A DNA stretch of 64,000 bases from Candidatus Binataceae bacterium (lineage in GTDB: Bacteria > Desulfobacterota > Binatia > Binatales > Binataceae), in the NCBI GenBank assembly GCA_035650475.1, contig DASRHP010000012.1, positions 236,059 through 300,058 of the forward strand, given 5' to 3'. Every line of letters starts with the position of its first letter. Position 1 is the first letter of the stretch. The notes under the pieces were generated by a model. That model did not search any database, was not told the origin of the DNA, and saw nothing but the letters and a program-made list of their open reading frames with translations. A program made the position numbers and the translations under genes. Below, in pieces: positions 1 to 8,981 of the stretch.

Positions 1-395
1 GCGGCGACGTGGCGCACGACTTCGTAGGTATAGGGCAGCGGCACGAGGTCGTGCAAATTGCGTCCACCGGTGCCGGTCCAGCACAGATGGTCGGAAATCC
101 AGGCCGGCGCAAACCGCCGCGCCGTATCGCGCAACGCCTCGAGGTAGGCACGGTTGAGCGGGTCGGTCGAGCCGATCGACAAACTCACGCCATGCATCAC
201 GATCGGGTAGCGCGCGCGCACGCCTTCGAGCACCTCCAGCGCGCGCCCGCCCTTGACCATGAAGTTCTCCGAGATGACCTCGAACCAGTCGATCGGCGGG
301 TGAGGCTGCGATGCGTCCGGGTCGAGCACTTGCGCATAGTGGGGCCGGCGCAGGCCGACACCGAAGCCCAGCGGTGCGAACGCGGAGCGCTTCAT
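1..395 (-). CDS. DUF692 / MNIO-family multinuclear iron oxidase, probable bufferin maturase (partial, runs off the left edge)
   Basis: The first 131 codons of a minus-strand gene are visible from the ATG at 393-395. A GGAG seven bases upstream supports this start. The fragment carries family landmarks of DUF692 (MbnB, TglH, BufB): GVGLRRPHY at residues 12-20, DWFEVISENF at 36-45, HGVSLSIG at 68-75, SDHLCW at 101-106 and HDLVPLPYT at 115-123. His68, His103 and Glu43 lie where iron ligands of the family fall. Known family members use mixed-valent iron to rewrite cysteine residues of peptide precursors. The gene starts 61 bases after a Cys-rich secreted peptide on the same strand, the normal order of bufferin operons. 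The rest of the operon (a BufC-like partner and others) would lie beyond the left edge. Confidence 0.88.
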   Translation of the reverse strand, partial: MKRSAFAPLGFGVGLRRPHYAQVLDPDASQPHPPIDWFEVISENFMVKGGRALEVLEGVRARYPIVMHGVSLSIGSTDPLNRAYLEALRDTARRFAPAWISDHLCWTGTGGRNLHDLVPLPYTYEVVRHVA

Positions 396-456
396 CGCCA
401 GACTCCGCGAGGCGGCGCGCCGCGCACAACATCGCCGCCGCGCGCCCCGCGCAAGC

Positions 457-741
457 TCACGACTTCTTCTCAGGCGGCGCGGGATGGCCGCCCTTGTCAG
501 TGCACTCCTTGACCGACGCCGTCGTTACCCATCCCTTGCCTTTGCACGAGTTTTGTCCCATGCAGGAGTTGGTCGCGCTCGCGCACGAGCTCTGCCCCTT
601 GCAGCTGTTGCCACCGATACACTTGACCTGGCTCGCGCTCGACCCGCTGCTAGACCCGTTCTCGGCGAATGTCGGATTAGCTAGGAACATCGCGCCGACC
701 GCCGCCGCCAACACCGCGCCGGTGAGTGTCTTGCCGTTCAT
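457..741 (-). CDS. Bufferin-type (BufA-like) Cys-rich periplasmic metallophore precursor
   Basis: This 94-residue peptide starts at the ATG at 739-741 behind GAGGAG. Residues 1-26 form a Sec signal peptide (Lys near the start, an Ala/Val/Leu core, cleavage after TFA). The mature part has six cysteines (41, 47, 53, 60, 66, 80) in a repeated pattern: CIGGNSCKGQ, then CMGQNSCKGKGW. This pattern is typical of BufA precursors, which keep the signal peptide as leader and have core cysteines modified by a DUF692 enzyme so that the product binds copper in the periplasm. The maturase gene follows directly. An upstream in-frame extension to about 933 exists but lacks the signal-peptide logic. The metal and the exact modification are inferred from the family. 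Confidence 0.82.
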   Translation of the reverse strand: MNGKTLTGAVLAAAVGAMFLANPTFAENGSSSGSSASQVKCIGGNSCKGQSSCASATNSCMGQNSCKGKGWVTTASVKECTDKGGHPAPPEKKS

Positions 742-860
742 CCGTGGTCTCCTCTTCTGTTCTGCCGCGGGTCCGCGTCGCTGCGGTTCCCGCCGCGCCC
801 GCTGCTTTGACCAATCCAAAGGCTCGGCGTGTGGAACCGAGGCCGGCCTCGTACGCGTTG

Positions 861-887
861 AACACCCTGAGATATGGCGAGCGTTCC
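861..887 (-). promoter_or_regulatory. Candidate ECF-type promoter of the bufferin operon
   Basis: Reading on the minus strand, GGAAC (887-883) is followed after 17 bases by GTGTT (865-861), a layout compatible with ECF promoters. It lies about 120 bases upstream of the precursor start. A second GGAAC-type motif precedes the divergent sigma gene. This rests on short motifs in a GC-rich region and is tentative. Confidence 0.3.
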
Positions 888-1044
888 TTGCCGCCTGACC
901 GGCGCGCTCCGCTCCCCCTGACAGGCAAAGCATAGGCCTGCCGATGGACCGGGTGTCAATAACACGCAGCCTCTCCCGCCTGTGTTGCGCGACAGCCTGC
1001 AGCCGCTTGCGGTCGCAGAAATCGGCGCGCGCTCGTGAGGTTGG

Positions 1045-1072
1045 GGGAACTTTTCCGCCGCATAGGCGATTT
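1045..1072 (+). promoter_or_regulatory. Candidate autoregulated ECF-type promoter upstream of the sigma factor
   Basis: GGGAACTTTT at 1045-1054 matches the usual -35 of ECF-dependent promoters. The expected -10 falls near CGATTTA at 1067-1073, about 16 bases on. Transcription would then begin shortly before the sigma-factor start at 1112. The -35 is good and the -10 is weak. Confidence 0.4.
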
Positions 1073-1111
1073 ACTCAGCGGCCGATGCTATATGTTGGTG
1101 CTCCGTTGGAT

Positions 1112-1687
1112 ATGGGGGAAAAAGGGGGCACCGGAAGAGAAAAGCGCGCGCTCTTCGAGCGCGAGGCGTTGGCTCACGTCGACGCCCTGTACTCGGCGGC
1201 GCTGCGCCTTGCGCGCAATCCCGACGACGCCCGCGACCTGTTGCAGGAGACCGTGCTGCGCGCCTACCGCTTCTTCCATCAGTACACCCCGGGCACCAAC
1301 TGCCGCGCGTGGCTGCTCACCATCCTGTACAACAACTTCCGCAACGGCTACCGCGGCGGCTCGCGCGAGATGCTCGCGGCAACCCCGGAGGACTTCGAGC
1401 GCGAGCTGGAGGGAGCCAGCATGCGCGCTGACCGAGCCGCCGACAATCCCGAGGCGCTGCTCGCCGAGCAGATCCTCGACCATGAGGTGGCGGCCGCGCT
1501 CGACGCGCTGCCCGCCGACTTTCGCACGGTCCTGATCCTGGTCGACGTCCAGGAGCTCAACTACCAGGAGGCCGCGCAGGTGCTCGGATGCCCGATCGGC
1601 ACCGTCAAGTCGCGGGTTTCGCGCGGGCGCCAGATGATGCGCAATGCGCTGGCGGCATTCGCCCGCAAGCGCGGGATCACCCGGTGA
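1112..1687 (+). CDS. ECF-family RNA polymerase sigma factor
   Basis: The predicted product is 191 residues from the ATG at 1112 (in-frame starts at 1085 and 944 only add poorly conserved residues, and 1085 lies almost on the predicted promoter). Region 2 contains NPDDARDLLQETVLRAY and the GTNCRAWLLTILYNNFRN stretch typical of sigma-E/SigH-like ECFs. Region 4 ends with the helix-turn-helix YQEAAQVLGCPIGTVKSRV. The next gene, 37 bases on, encodes a membrane anti-sigma factor. The divergent bufferin operon and shared GGAAC motifs suggest that this sigma drives it, as SigF does for the related gig operon of Caulobacter. The regulatory link is inferred. Confidence 0.92.
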   Translation: MGEKGGTGREKRALFEREALAHVDALYSAALRLARNPDDARDLLQETVLRAYRFFHQYTPGTNCRAWLLTILYNNFRNGYRGGSREMLAATPEDFERELEGASMRADRAADNPEALLAEQILDHEVAAALDALPADFRTVLILVDVQELNYQEAAQVLGCPIGTVKSRVSRGRQMMRNALAAFARKRGITR

Positions 1688-1727
1688 GCCGGATGCAGTC
1701 GGGGCCGTGTTGCGTGTATAAGGCTTG

Positions 1728-2618
1728 GTGAAAGCCGTGAACTGCGAGGAGTACATTGCTAACTGCCTCTCAGCCCACGCCGATGGCGAGCTGACGCCCG
1801 AGGAGGAGCGTGCGGTTGCCGACCATCTCGGCCACGGGGTCGACGACGGATGCGCCGCGTGCCGCACGCGCCTTGCCGAGGAGCGCCTGCTTAAGGCGCT
1901 GATCCGCCGCCACGGCGCGGCCCAAGCGCCCGAGGAGCTGCGCGCTCGGCTGAGCGCCGCGCTCGACGGTCTCGATCGCGAAGCCGGGGCGCGGCGCTCC
2001 GACGGGGGTGCGCGCGGCGGCGCAGTCGTGCGCGAGCTGCGCCGGCCGTGGGTTTGGGTGCCACTGGCCGCGGCGGCCGCGATCCTCGTCGCGCTGTTCA
2101 TCGGCAGCTTGCCCGGGGTGCGTCAAATGAGCGCCCCCGCGCTCAGCGGGGTCAGCTCGATGGTGGCGAGTGCGGCGTTTGACCAGGCGGTGGGCGCCTT
2201 CGACGGCTTCCAGGGCGGCTTTCGTCCCAACGTGCCGTCCTCTTCGCTCGCCGCGGTCGCCGCCGCCTACGGCGCAGCCGAGATGCCCGACCAGATGTGG
2301 GACCTTACACAAGCCGGCTACTCGCTCGCCGGCGGACGGCTCGATCGCCTGCCCGACGGAAGTCCAGTGACCTACACGCTGTACCGCGGTCCGAAGGGCG
2401 ACCTTCTGTGCACCCGCTACAAGGCGAACAATTTCAGCTTCCCGCCCGGCGCCGTCGCTGAACATCACGGCCATCGCTTCTACAGCTACAAGGGCTACAG
2501 TCTCTGCCTGACGATCTCGCGCGAGGGGCGCTTCATCTGCGTGCTGACGGCGAGGGAGCCGATGGAGCAATTCGAGCGGGACATTTCGATGGCGCGGGCG
2601 TTCACGCTCAGAAAGTAA
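1728..2618 (+). CDS. Transmembrane anti-sigma factor with a ZAS-like N-terminus and periplasmic domain
   Basis: The N-terminal 50 residues resemble the zinc anti-sigma fold: NCEEYIANCLSAHADGEL, then His-Leu-Gly-His and Cys-Ala-Ala-Cys, with a longer than usual gap between His and the first Cys. A single hydrophobic segment (WVWVPLAAAAAILVALFIGS, roughly residues 108-127) follows. About 165 residues then face the periplasm. This outer part contains three cysteines and an EHHGHRFY stretch, which could bind a metal. Start choice is uncertain (TTG 1725, GTG 1728, GTG 1737); AAGG at 1720 favours 1725/1728. It should hold the upstream ECF factor inactive until a periplasmic signal arrives. Confidence 0.78.
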   Translation: MKAVNCEEYIANCLSAHADGELTPEEERAVADHLGHGVDDGCAACRTRLAEERLLKALIRRHGAAQAPEELRARLSAALDGLDREAGARRSDGGARGGAVVRELRRPWVWVPLAAAAAILVALFIGSLPGVRQMSAPALSGVSSMVASAAFDQAVGAFDGFQGGFRPNVPSSSLAAVAAAYGAAEMPDQMWDLTQAGYSLAGGRLDRLPDGSPVTYTLYRGPKGDLLCTRYKANNFSFPPGAVAEHHGHRFYSYKGYSLCLTISREGRFICVLTAREPMEQFERDISMARAFTLRK

Positions 2619-2627
2619 GCGCGCGCG

Positions 2628-3533
2628 ATGGCGGGGGTGCCGAGGGCGGGCTCGCGCACCGCGCTGTTCTCGATCGCCGCGGGCCTGGCCCTGATGTTCC
2701 TGGTTGGCCCGCTGCTCAAGCTCGTCCTGGGCGCGGACCCTCACGCGCTGGCGCGCGTTCGGCGACCGCACGGTCCTCGACGCAATCGGGCTCAGCGTGA
2801 TGGCAGCGACGTGGGCAACCGTGCTGGTACGATCGTCGGCACACCGCTGGGCTTTTTGCTCGCGCGGCGGGACTTCTCGGGCAGGACGATCGTCGAGGCA
2901 CTGACCGATCTGCCGGTTGTCGCGCCCCATCGAATCGCGGGGGTCGCCCTGCTATTCGTCTTCGGCCGGCGCTTCTTCGTCGGCCGCGCCTTCGAACTGT
3001 TCGGTGTCCACTTCGGCGGTGCGGTGCTGGGGATCGTGATCGCGATGTTGTTCGTCAGCGCGCCGTTTCTGATCAACGCCGCGCGCGACGGCTTCCGCGC
3101 CGTGGACCCGCGCCTGGAAAGCGTCGCGCGCACGCTCGGACGCGGACCGTGGGCGGCGTTCTTCGGCGTGACGCTCCCGCTTGCGCGCGGGGCGCTGGTC
3201 TCAGGAGCGGTGACGATGTGGGCGCGGGCGCTTTCCGAGTTCGGCGCGATGGTGGTGCTCGCCTGCTATCCGATGACCGCGCCGGTGCTGATCTACGACC
3301 GCTTTGAGGGCTACGGGCTGAGCGCGGCGCAGCCGGTGGCGGCGGCGGTGGTAATCATCGCGCTAATCTTGTTCGCCGCGCTCCGCACCTCAACCTGCGC
3401 CAGGCCGCGGGCTGAAGAGAAACCGGACCACAGACCCAGGCTGGTGATTGCGCCACGCGGTCAAGCACGGACTGGGTGCTTTATGACGGTCGCTTCGAGT
3501 GTTAATCTCTACGGGAGTCAAGGCGCGTCTTGA
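2628..3533 (+). CDS. Tungstate/molybdate ABC transporter permease, WtpB-like, with two compensating frameshifts
   Basis: The C-terminal two thirds match WtpB/ModB permeases: TIVGTPLGFLLARRDFSG, LPVVAPHRIAGVALLFVFGR, and the EAA-type loop DPRLESVARTLGRGPWAAFF followed by TLPLARGALVSGA. Residues read in this frame between about 2749 and 2828 (VRRPHGPRRNR...) look non-native. The +1 frame there encodes WRAFGDRTVLDAIGLSVMAA, as the family requires. One extra base near 2748 and one missing base near 2828 explain this. No binding protein or ATPase gene is adjacent. The gene is either decaying or carries two sequence errors. The last 50 or so residues after ALR are unlike the family and overlap the next reading frame. 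Confidence 0.7.
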   Translation: MAGVPRAGSRTALFSIAAGLALMFLVGPLLKLVLGADPHALARVRRPHGPRRNRAQRDGSDVGNRAGTIVGTPLGFLLARRDFSGRTIVEALTDLPVVAPHRIAGVALLFVFGRRFFVGRAFELFGVHFGGAVLGIVIAMLFVSAPFLINAARDGFRAVDPRLESVARTLGRGPWAAFFGVTLPLARGALVSGAVTMWARALSEFGAMVVLACYPMTAPVLIYDRFEGYGLSAAQPVAAAVVIIALILFAALRTSTCARPRAEEKPDHRPRLVIAPRGQARTGCFMTVASSVNLYGSQGAS

Positions 3534-3549
3534 CAAACTTGATCATCTT

Positions 3550-5163
3550 ATGACTGCGGCAGAGCAGGTAGGTCTCGAAACCTCAAGGGCGAAGTGGAGC
3601 CGCATCTCCCTGTTCCGCTATTCGCCCGCCCTGGTCCTGGTCGTCATTGCCATCGCCAACTCGATGCGCGTGGCGGACCCGGATATGTGGGGCCACATCC
3701 GCTACGGCCAGGCCGTTCTTCGCCTGCGCCAGCTTGTCCTTTATGATCCGTATTCCTATTCGGTGCCCGGCCATCTCTGGCTCAGCCACGAATGGCTCAC
3801 CGAGGTGATCCTGGCGGCGCTCTACAACCATTGGGGAGTGTTCGGGCTGGACCTGATGAAGCTTGCGTGCGCAGCGGTGGCGATCATCTTCGTCGCCGCG
3901 GCGCTCGCGCAAACAGGTGCGTCCACGCGCGTCCAGTTCGCAACCCTGATCGCCGCCGCGGTGCTACTCAAGCCGCAGATTCAATATCGTCCGCAGTCGT
4001 TCACCTTCGCGCTGCTCGCGGTTCTTGTCTTCTTGCTCGCGCGCGACACCTATCGGCGAAGGGGCGGGCTCTGGCTTGCGATTCCAATCATGGCGCTGTG
4101 GGCGAACCTGCATGGCGGATTCATCATGGGAATCGCGTCGCTCGGGGTGTACGGCGCAGTTTCGGGAGCGCAGGACTTCTTTGCCGGCCGCGGCGCCGCG
4201 CGGGGGATGAAGCTTGCGGCGCTGACGGCCGCCGCCACGCTTGCCACGCTGGCGACCCCGTACGGAATTGACACCTGGTACACGGTGATCCACGCCCTAC
4301 GCAACCCATACACGCGGCTGGTTATCCAGGACTGGCTGCCGCTTGGGCCGGCGATGCTTGCGCACTGGGCGCACGGCGGCTTCGTCTCGAATTATGAAAT
4401 CGCGGCGCTGCTGATGGCCGGCACGGTGATTTTCTGGAGCCTGACGATCGAACCCGACGACCTTGCGCTGGCCGCGGTGGCGGCCCTGATGAGCATCTCG
4501 GCCGTCCTCTCGGTTCGTAACTTGCCGATCGCCGGGATCGCGGTGGCGGCGCCGTTCGCGCGCCATCTGGAAGCGGCGCTCCGTCGTTGGCGCGGCAAAG
4601 CCGCTGAGCGCAAGGAGGCGCCCGGATGGGCCTGGTGGCTGAATCAGGGTGTGCTGGCCGCGCTTTCGGTCTTACTGTTCGTCCACAGCGGGCTGTTCAC
4701 GAGCCGGCTGGAGTCGGCCAATCCGCTGCCCTTCGGCGCCTGCGCCTTCATGGACGAGCACGATCTGAAGGGCAACATCCTGAACGACTTCGCGTGGGGA
4801 CAATTTCTGATCTGGCAGGAGCCGCAATCGAGAGTTTTTATCGACGGCCGCTACGACACCCTCTATCCGTTCGAGCTGATCCGTGACTATATCCGCTTCA
4901 ACTTTGATCAGCCCGGCGGCGACTTCGTGTTGACGAAGTTCCCAACGCAATTCGTGCTTATCTCTCCGCGCTCGCTCTCGCGCAAGCTGATGGACGCGAG
5001 GCCTGACTGGAAGCTGATCTACCGGGACAACGTCGCGAGGCTTTATGCGCGCGCGGACTCTGCCGCCGCACGTCTGTTTGCCGCGCCGGTGCGCGGCCAC
5101 GAAGCCATCGATGACCGCATCGTCATGACCGCGGACGCCGTGCGTCCGGCACCGCAGGGCTGA
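3550..5163 (+). CDS. Polytopic membrane protein of unknown function (GT-C-like architecture)
   Basis: This 537-residue protein has about ten hydrophobic segments. A DPDMWGHIRYGQAVL motif follows the first one and a soluble C-terminal domain (about residues 400-537) contains FIDGRYDTLYPFELI. The acidic DPD motif in the first extracytoplasmic loop recalls GT-C glycosyltransferases of the PMT/ArnT type, and I recognise the general family of uncharacterised DPD(M/L)W membrane proteins. No substrate can be named. The ATG at 3550 has a weak ribosome site. An in-frame start at 3499 would overlap the preceding gene. Confidence 0.65.
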   Translation: MTAAEQVGLETSRAKWSRISLFRYSPALVLVVIAIANSMRVADPDMWGHIRYGQAVLRLRQLVLYDPYSYSVPGHLWLSHEWLTEVILAALYNHWGVFGLDLMKLACAAVAIIFVAAALAQTGASTRVQFATLIAAAVLLKPQIQYRPQSFTFALLAVLVFLLARDTYRRRGGLWLAIPIMALWANLHGGFIMGIASLGVYGAVSGAQDFFAGRGAARGMKLAALTAAATLATLATPYGIDTWYTVIHALRNPYTRLVIQDWLPLGPAMLAHWAHGGFVSNYEIAALLMAGTVIFWSLTIEPDDLALAAVAALMSISAVLSVRNLPIAGIAVAAPFARHLEAALRRWRGKAAERKEAPGWAWWLNQGVLAALSVLLFVHSGLFTSRLESANPLPFGACAFMDEHDLKGNILNDFAWGQFLIWQEPQSRVFIDGRYDTLYPFELIRDYIRFNFDQPGGDFVLTKFPTQFVLISPRSLSRKLMDARPDWKLIYRDNVARLYARADSAAARLFAAPVRGHEAIDDRIVMTADAVRPAPQG

Positions 5164-5217
5164 TTCTCACCCGCGACGGTCCGCCTGGTTATCGCCGGCA
5201 CGGGCGTTCTCAGCGCC

Positions 5218-6684
5218 CTAGTGCGCCGGGGGGCCGTCGGCGGCCTCGAACAGGCGCAGTTGATGTGGCCCGCGGTTGGCCGGGATCTCTACCGGATAGC
5301 GTCCGGTGAAGCAGGCGTCGCAAAAGCCTTCGCGCGCGCCGTTGCTGAGGAACGAGTACAGCCCGTCCCAGCTCAGATAGGCGAGCGAGTCGGCCGTGAT
5401 GAAGTTGCGGATTTCTTCGACCGAATGGCTGGAGGCAAGCAGCTCCTCGCTGGTCGGGGTGTCGATCCCGTAGAAGCAGGAATGCGTGGTGGGCGGCGCC
5501 GCGATCCGCATATGCACCTCGCGTGCGCCCGCCTGCCGTAGCATCGGGATCACTTTGCGCAAGGTGGTCCCGCGCACCAGCGAGTCCTCGACCAGCACCA
5601 CGCGCTTGCCGCGCAGAAGCTCGGTCACCGGGTTGAACTTGATCTTGACCCCGAAGTGGCGGATCGACTGGCGCGGCTCGATGAAGGTGCGGCCGACGTA
5701 ATGGCTGCGCACCAGGCCCATCTCGAACGGCAGCCCCGACTCCTCGGCGTAACCGAGCGCGGCGGCGTTGCCCGAGTCGGGCACCGGCACCACGATGTCG
5801 GCGTCGGCGGGCGCTTCGCGGGCGAGCGCGCGCCCCTGCATCTTGCGCACCTGGTAAACGTTGCGCCCGAAGAGCAGGCTGTCGGGGCGCGCGAAATAGA
5901 CATACTCGAAGATGCAGCGGCGGGTCGGCGCGACGGCGAACGGACGCGTCGAACGCACGCCGTCCTCGTCGATGATGACCATTTCGCCGGGCTCGATCTC
6001 GCGGACGTAATCGGCGCGCACCAGATCCAGCGCGCAGGTCTCGGAGGCCACGATCGTCGCGTCGTTGAGCGAACCCAGCACCAGCGGGCGGAAGCCGAAG
6101 GGGTCGCGCACGGCAACCATCTGGTGCTGCGACAGCACGAGCAGCGAGTAGGCGCCGCGCACCTGGACCAGCGCCGCCGCCACCCGCTCGGCCAGCGTCG
6201 GCGCGCGCGAGCCGGCGATCAGATGCATGATCACTTCGCTATCGGAGGAGGACTGGAAGAGCGAGCCGCCGGCTTCCAGCTGCTCGCGCAGCTGGGCGAA
6301 GTTGACCAGGTTACCGTTGTGCGCCAGTGCAAGCCCGCCGTCGGCGTACTCGACAACCAGCGGCTGGCAGTTCTTCAGCGTGGTCGAGCCGGTGGTCGAA
6401 TAGCGGTTATGGCCGATCGCGGAGGTGCCTTCGAGACGACTGATCACTTCGCCGCTGAAGATGTCGGCGACCAGGCCCATCCCGCGATGCGAGATGAGGG
6501 CCTTGCCGTTGGAGGAGACGATGCCGGCGGATTCCTGCCCGCGATGCTGGAGCGCGTAGAGGCCCAGGTAGGCCAGATTGGCGGCTTCGGGGTGGCCGAA
6601 GACGCCGAAGACGCCGCACTCTTCGTGGAAGGCGTCGAGCCTGGACTCCTCGCGCGCGATCTCTACCGAGAGCTCTTCATCCAT
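5218..6684 (-). CDS. purF: Amidophosphoribosyltransferase (glutamine PRPP amidotransferase), 4Fe-4S type
   Basis: PurF makes phosphoribosylamine from PRPP and glutamine, the first step of purine synthesis. The nucleophile is Cys23 in [10 protein letters not shown]. The 22 residues before it form a propeptide that must be removed. The glutaminase domain carries [18 protein letters not shown] and AHNGNL. The phosphoribosyl domain carries the PRPP loop [13 protein letters not shown] at about 362-374. Cys257, Cys403, Cys455 and Cys458 match the four ligands of the Bacillus-type Fe-S cluster. The length of 488 residues is normal. It is the last gene of the pur operon and its ATG overlaps the purL stop (ATGGATGA). 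Confidence 0.97.
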   Translation of the reverse strand: MDEELSVEIAREESRLDAFHEECGVFGVFGHPEAANLAYLGLYALQHRGQESAGIVSSNGKALISHRGMGLVADIFSGEVISRLEGTSAIGHNRYSTTGSTTLKNCQPLVVEYADGGLALAHNGNLVNFAQLREQLEAGGSLFQSSSDSEVIMHLIAGSRAPTLAERVAAALVQVRGAYSLLVLSQHQMVAVRDPFGFRPLVLGSLNDATIVASETCALDLVRADYVREIEPGEMVIIDEDGVRSTRPFAVAPTRRCIFEYVYFARPDSLLFGRNVYQVRKMQGRALAREAPADADIVVPVPDSGNAAALGYAEESGLPFEMGLVRSHYVGRTFIEPRQSIRHFGVKIKFNPVTELLRGKRVVLVEDSLVRGTTLRKVIPMLRQAGAREVHMRIAAPPTTHSCFYGIDTPTSEELLASSHSVEEIRNFITADSLAYLSWDGLYSFLSNGAREGFCDACFTGRYPVEIPANRGPHQLRLFEAADGPPAH

Positions 6685-8950
6685 TGGCGGCCAGCCTCCG
6701 CTCGATCGCCAGCTCGTGGATCCGCTTCAAGGCGTGCACTTCTTCGTCGAGCACCGTCGCGAAATTCCGGATCACCAGCCGTGGCTTCTCGGATACCCGG
6801 CCGATCTCGGTCACGCCGATTCCTGCACCCTTGAATATCGCGCGCAGCTTCTCCACGTCGCCCATCGCGGCGGACAGCACTACGGTCGAGCAACCTTCGC
6901 CAAAAAACACCGCCGCCTCATCACCGTCCGGCATCCGGTCAATTTCCGCGCCCACGACGCCGTCGGGATTGAAGCAGCATTCCGCCAGCGCGACCGCCAG
7001 CCCGCCCTCCGCAATGTCGTGCGCCGATCTTATCAACCCGGCTTCTGCGGCGGCAACCAAGGCGTCGATAAGCGCCCGCTCGCGGGCTAGATTGAGCGGC
7101 GCCAGCACGCAGGCGTCCTCGGCGCGGCCAACGCCGAACAGGTAGGCATATTCGCTGGCAGCGAGCCTCGGCTGCGCGGTCTGCACCACGATTATCGCGT
7201 CGCCTGGAAATCTGAAGAATTGCTTTAACCGACGTGAGGCGTCCTCAAGGAGCCCCAGCATCGCGATCGTCGGCGTTGGCGGAATCGCGCGCCCTTCAGT
7301 CTCATTGTAGAAGCTAACGTTGCCGCTGACGACTGGCGTCCCGAGCGCGATTGCCGCGTCGCGGATTCCCTCGACTCCGCGGACGAACTGCCACATGATC
7401 TCGGGCCGTTCGGGATTGCCGTAATTGAGACAGTTGGTGAGTCCGATCGGTCGTGCGCCGGCGCAGGCCACGTTGCGTGCCGCCTCGACCACAGTCGCCG
7501 CCGCGCCGGCGTAGGGGTCGAGCGCGCAGGCGCGCGGGTTGGAATCGACCTTGAGCGCGAGCGCGCGCCGCGTGCTCTTGATCCGCAGCACGGCCGCGTC
7601 GCTCCCCGGCCCCACCATCGTGTTGCTCTGCACCAGCGAGTCGTATTGCCGATAGACCCATCGCTTCGAGCCCACGTTGGGGCTGTCGAGCAGGCGGCGC
7701 AGTGCCTCGGCGGGCGCGGGGGGCGTCACCGTAACCTGAACGGATGCTTTAAACTCCGATTTTGCCGGCGGTGAAGCGGGACGGTCGTACATCGGCGCCT
7801 CGTCGGCCAGCGCACCGACCGGAATATCGGCTACCAGTACGCCGCGCCAGCGCGCGCGCCAGCGCCGGTCGCCGGTTATCCTCCCGACCACCACCGCATG
7901 CAGGTCCCAGCGTGCGAAGACCTCCATCAGCTCGGCCTCGCGCCCCGCCGCGGCCACCAGCAGCATCCGCTCCTGCGACTCCGAGAGCAGGATCTCGTAC
8001 GGCGTCAGGCCCGCCTCGCGCAGGGGCACGCGCTCGAGCTCTAGCTCGATCCCCACGCCGCCGCGCGCCGCCATCTCGCTCGACGACGAGGTAAGCCCGG
8101 CCGCTCCCATGTCCTGGATCGCGACGATCGCGCCGGTGCGCATGGCCTCCAGGCACGCCTCGATGAGCAGCTTCTCGGTGAACGGGTCGCCGACCTGGAC
8201 CGTCGGTCGCTTGGAGTCGCTGCTGGCGTCGAACTCGGCGGAGGCGAGCAGGCTTGCGCCGTGGATCCCGTCGCGCCCGGTCGCCGAGCCGACATAGATC
8301 ACGGGATTGCCGACCCCGCGCGCCCGCGCGCTCTGCAACTCGCCGCGCCGCGCAAGCCCCAGGCAGAAGGCGTTGACCAGGATATTGGCGTTGTAAGCCT
8401 TGTCGAACATCACCTCGCCGGCGACGGTCGGAACGCCGACGCAGTTGCCGTAGCCGCCGATACCGCCGACTACGCCGCCCAGAAGATAGCGCGTGCGCGG
8501 ATGGTCGAGGGCGCCGAACTTCAGCGAATCCATGCTCGCCACCGGCCGCGCGCCCATCGTGAAGATGTCGCGCAGGATTCCGCCGACGCCGGTCGCCGCA
8601 CCCTGGTGCGGCTCGACGAAGGAAGGATGGTTGTGGCTTTCGATCTTGAAGACGGCGACCCAACCCTCGCCTATGTCGAGCGCGCCGGCGTTCTCGCCCG
8701 GGCCGCCGACCACTCGCTCGCCCGCCCGCGGCAGCATCGCCAGATGGCGGCGCGAGGATTTGTACGAGCAATGCTCCGACCACATCACCGAGAACACGCC
8801 AAGCTCGGTGAAGGTCGGCGTGCGGCCCAGTCGCCGCTCGATCGCGCGGTACTCGTCGTCGCTGAGGCCGTGCGCGCGCGCCTGTTCGAGCCCGACGGCG
8901 GGCTCGCCGGGCAGCGCGACCGGCGTTTCGGTGCGGCCTGCTGCGCTCAT
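6677..8950 (-). CDS. purL: Phosphoribosylformylglycinamidine synthase, small PurL subunit
   Basis: This 757-residue ATP-dependent synthetase converts FGAR and ammonia to FGAM. It is the small form that works with separate PurQ and PurS, both encoded just upstream. Landmarks are [13 protein letters not shown] (catalytic His60), a [13 protein letters not shown] region, [24 protein letters not shown] and, in the second half, [17 protein letters not shown] chose the ATG at 8948-8950 because family similarity begins there and it sits 31 bases after purQ. A longer in-frame extension runs through the purQ end and is not credible. Confidence 0.97.
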   Translation of the reverse strand: MSAAGRTETPVALPGEPAVGLEQARAHGLSDDEYRAIERRLGRTPTFTELGVFSVMWSEHCSYKSSRRHLAMLPRAGERVVGGPGENAGALDIGEGWVAVFKIESHNHPSFVEPHQGAATGVGGILRDIFTMGARPVASMDSLKFGALDHPRTRYLLGGVVGGIGGYGNCVGVPTVAGEVMFDKAYNANILVNAFCLGLARRGELQSARARGVGNPVIYVGSATGRDGIHGASLLASAEFDASSDSKRPTVQVGDPFTEKLLIEACLEAMRTGAIVAIQDMGAAGLTSSSSEMAARGGVGIELELERVPLREAGLTPYEILLSESQERMLLVAAAGREAELMEVFARWDLHAVVVGRITGDRRWRARWRGVLVADIPVGALADEAPMYDRPASPPAKSEFKASVQVTVTPPAPAEALRRLLDSPNVGSKRWVYRQYDSLVQSNTMVGPGSDAAVLRIKSTRRALALKVDSNPRACALDPYAGAAATVVEAARNVACAGARPIGLTNCLNYGNPERPEIMWQFVRGVEGIRDAAIALGTPVVSGNVSFYNETEGRAIPPTPTIAMLGLLEDASRRLKQFFRFPGDAIIVVQTAQPRLAASEYAYLFGVGRAEDACVLAPLNLARERALIDALVAAAEAGLIRSAHDIAEGGLAVALAECCFNPDGVVGAEIDRMPDGDEAAVFFGEGCSTVVLSAAMGDVEKLRAIFKGAGIGVTEIGRVSEKPRLVIRNFATVLDEEVHALKRIHELAIERRLAANG

Positions 8951-8981
8951 AGCGGTCTCGCGGCGCTCGTCCCCACCGGGC

